A DNA stretch of 64,000 nucleotides, from positions 303,218,150 to 303,282,149 of the forward strand of contig NC_064619.1 in NCBI RefSeq assembly GCF_023898315.1. The letters run 5' to 3'. Below are positions 56,300 to 64,000 of the stretch, one piece after another. Both the position numbers and the translations under genes were made by a program. The notes under the pieces were generated by a model, which worked only from the letters and a program-made list of their open reading frames with translations, was not told the DNA's origin and did not search any database. Position 1 is the stretch's first letter. Each line of letters opens with the position of its first letter. This stretch comes from Schistocerca nitens. Its lineage: Eukaryota; Arthropoda; Insecta; Orthoptera; Acrididae.

Positions 56300-56632
56300 A
56301 GGGGGCACCTAAAATAACAGGAATTATTTTTTAAAAAACTGTATATTCACTAATTGTTTCCAAAATAATCTTATCCACTTAAAAATACTCTCCATTACAA
56401 CTAATACATTTGTTCCACCCGTACTTTCTCTGTTCGAAGCAGTTTTTGTAGTCATATTTTGAAATGGCTGACAGCTCTACGAAGTTGTTATATCGGTGTC
56501 TTGTCACGCTCCCTTTTATGAGTGGAAATAAGCAAAAGTCGCATAAAGACAGGTCAGGCGAGATAGACCGTGTTCTAAGTAAGCGTCAGAAGCGACCGAC
56601 AGCGAGTGACGTCTGGATACCAACTCGCGCTA
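56300..56632 (-). mobile_element. mariner-type 3' end fragment
   Basis: The minus strand of 56380-56480 reads AISKYDYKNCFEQRKYGWNK followed by CISCNGEYF-like residues, the C-terminal end of a mariner transposase. GGGGCACCTAAAATAACAGG near 56309 is the probable element terminus. The rest is replaced by the Tc1-like element that starts at 56636. Confidence 0.6.
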
Positions 56633-56635
56633 CTT

Positions 56636-58069
56636 CACTCATGCTCATAAATGAAGGATAATGCTGATACATAGTGAAAAAACGCTCTGGTGGGCGGTCT
56701 GCGGGTTTAAATCACCTCGGGGATGACCATGCGGTGCATTTGACCTGCGGTCGTCGCACGGTGGCGCTGGCAGCAATCCACATACGTAGAGGTGTGTTGG
56801 TGCATGTCAGAGTACGGTGCATCGAGTAAGTGTGCAGGCGTTTTCAGACGTGCTAATGGTGACAGTGTGTTGAAAATGGCTCAAAGAACACATATTGATG
56901 ACGTTGTGAGGGGTAGAATACTAGGGCGACTGGAGGCTGGTGAAACACAGCAGGTCGTAGCACGGGCCCTCCATGTGCCACAAAGTGCGACTCAAGATTA
57001 TGGCAACGATTCCAGCAGACGGGAAACATGTCCAGGCGCTACAGTACGGGAAGTCCACAGTGTACAACACCACAAGAAGACCGATATCTCACCAGCAGTT
57101 CCCACAGACGGCCACGGAGTACTGCAGGTAGCCTTGCTCAGTACCTTACCGTAGCCACTGGAACTGTTGTCTCCAGACACAAAGTCTACAGACGACTGAA
57201 CAGACATGGTTTATTCGCCCAGGGACCTGCAAGGTGCATTCCACTGACCCCTGGTCACAGGAGAGCCCGTAAAGCATGTTGTCAAGAACACGGTACTTGG
57301 TCATTCTCAGTACATGGTGATTCGCGCCGGGTTTTCATCTGGCGTGAACCGGGAACCAGATACCAACCTCTTAATGTCCCTTAAAGGGACCTGTATGGAG
57401 GTCGTGGTTTGATGGTATCGGGAGGGATTACGATTGGTACACGTAAAGCCCTGCATATCTTTGACAGAGGAACTGTAACAGGTCAAGTGTATCGGGACGT
57501 CATTTTGCACCAGTATGTCCACCTTTTCAGGGGTGCCCTGGGTCCCACCTTCCTCCTGATGGATGATGCCGCACAGCCCCACCGAGCTGCCATCGTGGAG
57601 GAGTACCTTGAAACAGAAGATATCAGGCGAATGGAGTGGCTTGCCTGTTCTTCAGACCTAAACCCCATCGAGCACATCTGGGATGCTCTCGGTCGTCGTA
57701 TCGCTGCACCTCTTCAAACCCCTAGGACACTTTAGGATCTCCGGCAGGCAATGGTGTAAGAATGGGAGGCTATACCCCAGCAGCTGCTCGACCACCTGAT
57801 CCAGAGTAGGCCAACCCGTTGTGCGGCCTGTGTATGTGAGCATGGTATCATATCCCATATTGATGTCAGGGTACATGCGCAGGAAACAGTGACGTTTTGT
57901 AGCACAAGTGTATCGGGACGGTTTTCTCAACTTATCACCAATACTGTGGACTTACAGATGTGTGTCGTGTGTGTTCCCTATGTGCCTATGCTATTAGCGC
58001 CAGTTTTGTGTCGTGCCACGTTGTGTGGCACCACATTCTGCGGTTATCCTTAATTTATGAGCATGAGTG
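56636..58069 (+). mobile_element. Tc1-like transposon, third family, about 1434 bp
   Basis: Ends CACTCATGCTCATAAATGAA (left) and the complement of TTAATTTATGAGCATGAGTG (right). TA follows the right end (58070-58071); the left TA is altered. One transposase gene on the plus strand occupies the middle. Unrelated in its ends to the 1422-bp twins. Confidence 0.9.
56877..57735 (+). pseudogene. Tc1-like transposase, frameshifted
   Basis: The start MAQRTHIDDVVRGRILGRLE at 56877 with HTH residues (GETQQVVARALHVPQS), then a frame change; the middle reads TPGHRRARKACCQEHGTW, EPGTRYQPLNV. From 57409 the frame is open again: MMVSGGITIGTRKALHIFDR, then the second Asp in LLMDDAAQPHRAA and Glu in SSDLNPIEHIWD with the normal spacing of 34. 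The Asn usual in DDNARPH is Ala here. A stop follows LQTPRTL earlier than usual; remnants of the C-terminus (AIPQQLLDHLIQSRPTRCAA-like) continue to about 57840. Three or more lesions; inactive. Confidence 0.85.
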
Positions 58070-58071
58070 TA

Positions 58072-61000
58072 GATGGCTGCTGAGAGCCGACCAGCTGTTC
58101 CTATAAGACGGCGCCCCTAAGCTGTAGAATACTGTAGCTGGAGAGTAGGGCTACAAAATTAGCTTTACTTAGGAAAATAAAGCGAAAAGGCGTGTTGTGC
58201 ATGAAATTTACAAAGGGAGGAATCTTCATGGAGCATTTCGTAATTTACGTCATCACCTACGAAGATCACCAGAAAATTTCTTCGAATACACGTGAATGAG
58301 CAGAGGAGCATTCGAGTTTCTCATCAATCAATTAAAGACGAATGTTTTTTTTACATGATCAAGAACTTTTAACTCAGTAAACAAGTTTTACTTAATTACC
58401 GTGTTTTCTTTCATGCATTTAATATTTTCATGCAAAAGTAGACCTCACTCTGGTCCCTTTTATACCCGTTTACCTGTCTGTCTCTCTTTGTTTAGCTATG
58501 AAAATTCGGACAAAACCGCATGGTGTAATTTGTAGGGGAATCTTGTTTTATCTCTGGTCACGCGTTTACTAAAAAGTATCGAGCGTTAATCATACAACAA
58601 ACTAGTCCCTTCTGCGTGCTTTCGTTTTCAAAAACGTTGTTTCGATACCTTGAATCGTTTATGAGATACGACGAGTTTTATGACCACTTGATTCCCGAAG
58701 CGCAGGAAAGGATTCGTATGCGCCGCGAGCAACCTGTCCGCGGATATAACTACCAATATAACAAGAATGAAAAGAGATATCATTCCGGTCTCAACTTTAA
58801 ATACAATTTAGATGTATTGGTTAAATTTCATATGCAATAACTTATGCCTTGAAAGAACTATACAGAAATCTACGTAATTTGATTTTATCACTGCAAATTC
58901 TTAAATATTTCGAGCAGCCATGTACTCAATTTCGTGCAACACAGTAACTATGACGAATAACGGAAATAAATTCAGAGCTTTATCGAGCAGATATATCAAT
59001 CTATAGGATGCGGAAGATTCAAATCTTTTCACCGAATAGTTTTCGTAAAATCAGATGACAAGTATTTTATAGCTGCCGTCTTGTCCGCTCCAGTGCTTAG
59101 CCGAGAAGACAAGTTGCTGTCGCTCTCACTGTCGCGCAAGCTGCAGCGACAAGATACTATCACGTTTGAATCCGAAGGTCGCCACTTGTAGCAGAGAACA
59201 GGCAGCGCCACGAACGTCGCCCACACAGGACACATCCGCAACCGTATCAGTGGTGGTGTTTCGTCGTCTGAAGCTGTCGCGTGTTGTCGGTCGCTTCTGT
59301 CGCTCACGTAGGACGTGGAATAAGGTGCGTGGGGCAGCGAAACCATGCCATCTTCAGCCAAAAAGTGTGTGCGCAGGTGCGTTGTCGTGGTGGAAGTTCG
59401 GGAGAACGAGTCTCCTGTCTTCCGTTAAAATTCGCTGATCCGAGCTCAAAGATAACCCACTAATCTCTGACAGTTAATCAATTATCTGTCGACGGCCAAT
59501 GTGCTCAAGCTCTTGAATTTTTTCAACATTTTTATCGATTCGAACAGCTGATGGACGTCAAAAACAATATCTGTCATCAATCGACATGTCGCCATTTTTA
59601 AATCGAGAAAATCATTAGTACCCTTGAGTTCTTCATATGGCGTCATCTGGATAAGCGCTTTCAACAGTTAAACACGTTCAGCAGCGTTTTTACCGAGTAG
59701 AAAACAATATTTCAGAGGTGCACGTCGATCACTTACACTTGACATCATAAAAAATGAAGCGAGAGCAAAACAGCGCTATCAAAAACAATTACTGCAGCTG
59801 AACAGAACAAGCCAGGTCGACAACACAGGCGACACTGAATTGCCAATGAGTTGCGCTACACATGCCTAGTGGCAGAAATACGTATTACGCGAGCTCCGCC
59901 CATGGCAAGTTCTTCCGCCTTTTATTTATTTATTTTTTTTTTTTTTGTGCCTCATATGCCGGATTTAAAGACGACAACGTTCTCGCAATGGGAGCAGCTG
60001 CAGACAAGATGTTAAAACGAAGGAGACTACTACGACCACCATTTTCGTTTTGAGGTAAAGTGAAGTACAGAGAAAAATGTGTTCAGCCTATGGACGGAGG
60101 CAGGCACAGTAATGGCCAGATATCTGTACACGGTGTTGTTAAGGCCGCCAGTATCATATGTTTGTTGAAGAATACGCCTTAACGCGACCAAATAGCTCAC
60201 TGCAACCCAAAGCCGTGAAAACTGTATAGGGACTTCAGGTAACCGATCTTACTTTGCCGCCAAGCCACTGGATGACTGCAAGTTCTTTCAGAGCCTTTTT
60301 ATTATTGGTTAAAGTAAATTCCTGAATATTTGTTTTTGTTACGTTCAAAACAGGAGCTGATATTCTACAGATTTACGCAAATATGTTCCTCATTACTGCT
60401 TAGAATGAGTATTTCACAATTTAAATTGAATTCTAAGAATTTAACTCGTATTCTCTTCGATTTTTGCTAAATATCTACTTTTGAGTGGTGTAAAAAACGC
60501 CACTATTTGTGTTTGGTTCGTATAAAATACAAGCAGGTATCACCAGGTGGTGTTTTGTGGACTCACGTGAATTAGTTCCTGCTTATGAATCTTCATGGAC
60601 TGCTCGATTTAACTGAATTGTTAAGTACATTGCTCTTATTCTACTTTGTTTTTGTTCACATACGTTTTTCCAACAACGATCACATAATGGAGAACTCCAC
60701 GTTAGCGGTTTTAACACATTTGCTATTCAACTTTGTTACGTCTTGTAGTGACGATTTTCGTGACATTATCGCAATACCCGCCGTTTTATAAAATGAAACC
60801 GTACCAAAAACGATGCGTTTCGGAGAGATATTTAATGAGGTGCATCATTTAAAGTGCAAATTTTCCAAATACGGAAATATAAATACGAAGTCCACCAAGT
60901 ACGGCACATTACCTTCGGAAACACTAAAATCTAGATTCCTCTGCGCAATTTTGTTTTTTCAGCCAATCACAGCGCAGAACCCGAGCACAAGATGCATAAT

Positions 61001-62186
61001 CTAGACAGCGAATCACATTACACTGTCGTTGAATGAACATTCGGAAAAGCATTAAGCAGACAGCACGATTAAAATGGGCATTGTTAACGTCTCAAAGTAA
61101 TATACAAACTGTAGGTAACAAGTGATACTGTGCATTCATATACCTATAATGGCGGGGGAAGTGAAGGCGCTGGTTTCCCCGAAAGACTAGTAATGTTTGC
61201 AACATTCTTCAATGGAATTTTTGAGTTAGAGTTGAGTTGGTTGGAGAACGTTTACACGCTTCAGCGAAAAAGTAAAATAATATCTCCTTCGAGTGATATA
61301 CTCCACGGAACACGTACTCAGCCAGGCAAGCCACAAAATGTTCGATCCTTCTGCCATTTCGCGGGGTGGCATCTCTGACGCCTCGCTACACTCTCTGTAG
61401 AGAATTTTCTTTCGGATCTACCAAGTCCACAATACGGTTCACTCTAAGGTGCTGAAAACCTTCAGCACCGAGAGTTTCGTGTTACTTCCAATAGTCGCTA
61501 ATGATCATTGTCCCACGGAGGATCTTTTCTTTGGTTGTTCTTATCAGGACATCGTACACCATTCTTCAACGGGTTCAAGATAGACTTCTTTCGAACCTTA
61601 CTGGATACCACCAAAAAACCCTTGTCCGACGATTTTGTGGCCAGTGCTACGTATCCGTCCCCCAAAACTCTTCTCGTCTATATCCACCAGTCCTGATCCT
61701 CTTAACTGTCGTAAATTGTTTTAATCACCTACTCCATACACACTTCACGAGAGAAGAAGACCTGTCAGACACCGCACTCTTCGAAAGGCCGAAATTTGAG
61801 ATAAGTATCTCCCTCTTTGGATAACGCGTGGAGATCAACTTGGCTAAGAAGTTGTAGATTTTTCTGGCTGCCAACATGAAATACCTGACCAATTACCAAT
61901 TCGCGCAATCTGCTTGAATGGATCGCGATATTTAGGGCTGTCTGTTGATCAACCAACAACTACCATAAGTTGACTTTAATCAGTCTGTATTATCCCACTT
62001 CACCAAGGAGACTTCACTGCAAACCATTCTGGACAATATGCGGTAAATACTGTGGTCAGAGCACAATGCTTATTGCTTTGTGCCTTTGTTTCCTTTATTC
62101 ATTCATGACGTAATAGCCATACATAATTCTCAGATATATATTATTTTCTGTATCGCTTAGTACACAGTCATTAGCCACAGTAATTC
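58072..62186. other. Long spacer without recognised genes
   Basis: Four kilobases with no domain I recognise. 59080-59460 is GC-rich with an open plus-strand frame (59166-59438) of unknown nature; 59482-59664 minus encodes a 60-residue stretch without a match I know. A T-rich run lies at 59925-59946. Confidence 0.4.
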
Positions 62187-63057
62187 TTGAACTATGCTGT
62201 TTGGTCCTTGCTGACCACAACCTTGATAATCTCGACATGTTCGGAAAAAGATTACAAATGTCACTGCTCGTACATTGTTGCAGAAGATTATAAAGATTTT
62301 GTTTCTTACTGTGGAGTCTCCCCTAAATCATATGGCCTTCCGAAGAAACACAAGAGAGGTGTTCCTCTGAGGCCAATATTGTGAGTAACGTTGGTGCTCT
62401 GACATATAGTGTAGCAAAGCAACTTCCTACTCCCTGAAGCCCAGTAGCAGGTCGTTGTAAGCATCACTGTTAGAAGTCGGCTGATGTATTTCGTCGATTA
62501 GAAGTATTGCATCTATATGACGGATGTTTTGGTACATTTTGATGTGGTGTCTCTCCTCACTCGCGTTCCTCTGGTTCGTTACGGTTAACTGAGATTAGGC
62601 TTGGTGCTGATTTAACGAACCTGTTTAGACATGTATCACTTCCGCTTTCTTCTTAGTCAATGACCAGTAACATAAGAAAAAAGACCGAGTAGTGATGAGA
62701 AGTCCGTTGTCATCTATTTTTGCTAATCTGTTTGTGGAAGTCTTCGAGCAACGTTGCTTGGAGTCGGTGACATTAAAACCTGTGTAGCGTTTTTAGATAT
62801 GAAGACGATATCGTTGATATGCGGCCTCATGGTAATGAGAATTTAAACCGTTTTTCAGAACATCTGAATTGAATCTATATCGCTATATTTCACGACGGAG
62901 GTGGGAAAGGGTGGCTGCCTTCCATTCCTTGATGTGTTGAGGAGAAGGAGGGTAGATAGCAAATGGGAAGGTGCCGTTATTGCGGGCGAACTCACACCGA
63001 ATTGTATCTATACTTTTCTTTTCGTTGTATCTTTAGGCTGACAGTTGTCACGACTCG
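62187..63057 (+). mobile_element. Penelope-like element, reverse transcriptase fragment
   Basis: Plus-strand pieces: SYGLPKKHKRGVPLRPI (62327), SLLTRVPL-like residues, SPLSPIFANLFVEVFEQR-like text (62700-62760), an active-site-like YEDDIVDM followed by RPHGNENLNRFSEHLN (62800-62870), and a CLPFLDV-like region (62915). The order matches PLE reverse transcriptase. It is a decayed fossil and leads directly into the satellite at 63058, whose unit continues the same element. Confidence 0.75.
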
Positions 63058-64000
63058 GCACAGAGTGAAGAGGTAAAGCGTATTTTGGTTCATAAGACCG
63101 ACATCGTCTCAGACGCTGAATGTCTTTTAGCTGTGTCAAACAATTTTGAAGTCACCTTTAGTCAGAACGGCTATACTGAAAGACAGACGTTCGTTATACA
63201 TAGGTAACGGTTCACCCTGTGAAGGATAATACTACTGAGGTTGCACAGAGTGAAGAGGTAAAGCGTATTTTGGTTCATAAGACCGACATCGTCTCAGACG
63301 CTGAATGTCTTTTAGCTGTGTCAAACAATTTTGAAGTCACCTTTAGTCAGAACGGCTATACTGCAAGACAGACGTTCGTTATACATAGGTAACGGTTCAC
63401 CCTGTGAAGGATAATACTACTGAGGTTGCACAGAGTGAAGAGGTAAAGCGTATTTTGGTTCATAAGACCGACATCGTCTCAGACGCTGAATGTCTTTTAG
63501 CTGTGTCAAACAATTTTGAAGTCACCTTTAGTCAGAACGGCTATACTGAAAGACAGACGTTCGTTATACATAGGTAACGGTTCACCCTGTGAAGGATAAT
63601 ACTACTGAGGTTGCACAGAGTGAAGAGGTAAAGCGTATTTTGGTTCATAAGACCGACATCGTCTCAGACGCTGAATGTCTTTTAGCTGTGTCAAACAATT
63701 TTGAAGTCACCTTTAGTCAGAACGGCTATACTGCAAGACAGACGTTCGTTATACATAGGTAACGGTTCACTCTGTGAAGGATAATACTACTGAGGTTGCA
63801 CAGAGTGAAGAGGTAAAGCGTATTTTGGTTCATAAGACCGACATCGTCTCAGACGCTGAATGTCTTTTAGCTGTGTCAAACAATTTTGAAGTCACCTTTA
63901 GTCAGAACGGCTATACTGAAAGACAGACGTTCGTTATACATAGGTAACGGTTCACCCTGTGAAGGATAATACTACTGAGGTTGCACAGAGTGAAGAGGTA
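63058..64000. repeat. Satellite array, 185-bp unit, PLE-derived, at least 5.1 copies
   Basis: Unit starts GCACAGAGTGAAGAGGTAAA at 63058, 63243, 63428, 63613, 63798 and 63983, always 185 bp apart, and the array runs off the window. Copies are nearly identical. One base alternates: CTGAAAGACAG in copies 1, 3, 5 and CTGCAAGACAG in copies 2, 4. Copy 4 also has TTCACTCTG for TTCACCCTG. Read in frame, the unit encodes VKRILVHKTDIVSDAECLLA and NGYTERQ, the linker between RT and endonuclease in PLEs. Because 185 is not a multiple of three, no long frame is kept. Confidence 0.95.

Noticed and set aside
63058-64000. CRISPR array, because of regular repeats
   Set aside because: There are no unique spacers; the whole 185-bp unit repeats, and the context is eukaryotic.

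Overview
The window looks like insect genomic DNA, most likely from a grasshopper or locust (Orthoptera: Acrididae, Schistocerca-like). I base this on the intron-bearing digestive trypsin gene, the large AT-rich gaps, the density of LINE, Tc1/mariner, Penelope and tRNA-derived SINE copies, and SINE/LINE sequences I associate with that group. No database search was possible, so the genus is an inference. Nearly everything recognisable is mobile DNA. The one clear host gene is a two-exon trypsin on the minus strand (CDS 41423-45224).

Layout. 1-5.4 kb: an RTE-type LINE endonuclease fragment, then Penelope-like (PLE) remains, two of them head to head, one interrupted by a SINE. 5.8-6.0 kb: the first of five related tRNA-derived SINEs (others at 11.5, 13.5, 17.3 and 18.5 kb). 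7.7-8.7 kb: a zinc-knuckle, LINE ORF1-like gene with its own TATA box. 9.3-10.5 kb: a decayed Tc1-like element. 12.9 kb: a second type of GIY-YIG (PLE-like) fragment. 15.3-17.6 kb: a nested stack in which an internally deleted LINE with a target-site duplication holds a 1422-bp Tc1-like element and a SINE. 17.6-19.5 kb: another SINE-like repeat and a broken LINE ORF1. 20.2-21.5 kb: a broken mariner. 24.1-25.5 kb: a second 1422-bp Tc1-like copy with an intact 340-aa transposase.

25974-34409 is the main find: an 8.4-kb P-superfamily (THAP/P-element-like) DNA transposon. It has inverted ends, a 7-bp CTCAGAC target duplication, and a three-exon gene that reads through without a break as a 926-aa THAP transposase (putative catalytic residues D365, D447, E698). 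A broken second gene, an array of 14-bp GTTAC-N4-GTTAC motifs and diverged internal repeats also lie inside it. The insertion cut one unit of a roughly 100-bp tandem repeat, so the neighbouring unit acts as a reference for the empty site.

36.2-39.6 kb is a Gypsy/Ty3-type LTR-element fossil. 41.4-45.2 kb is the trypsin gene, with two Tc1 relics in its intron. 45.7-46.2 kb is a hairpin with two 220-bp arms. 48.5-51.3 kb is an R4/Dong-clade LINE lying exactly between (TTA)n tracts. 51.5-53.1 kb is a decayed copy of a widespread uncharacterised protein family. 53.2-55.3 kb is another LINE holding a 661-bp mariner-derived element. 55.3-58.1 kb holds three more Tc1/mariner copies. The last 1.8 kb is a PLE reverse-transcriptase fragment running straight into a 185-bp satellite made from PLE coding sequence, which continues past the right edge.

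The elements do not form a shared pathway. The window is best read as a layered record of insertions around one digestive-protease gene, with at least two families (the Tc1 twins and the P-like element) whose coding capacity looks recent.
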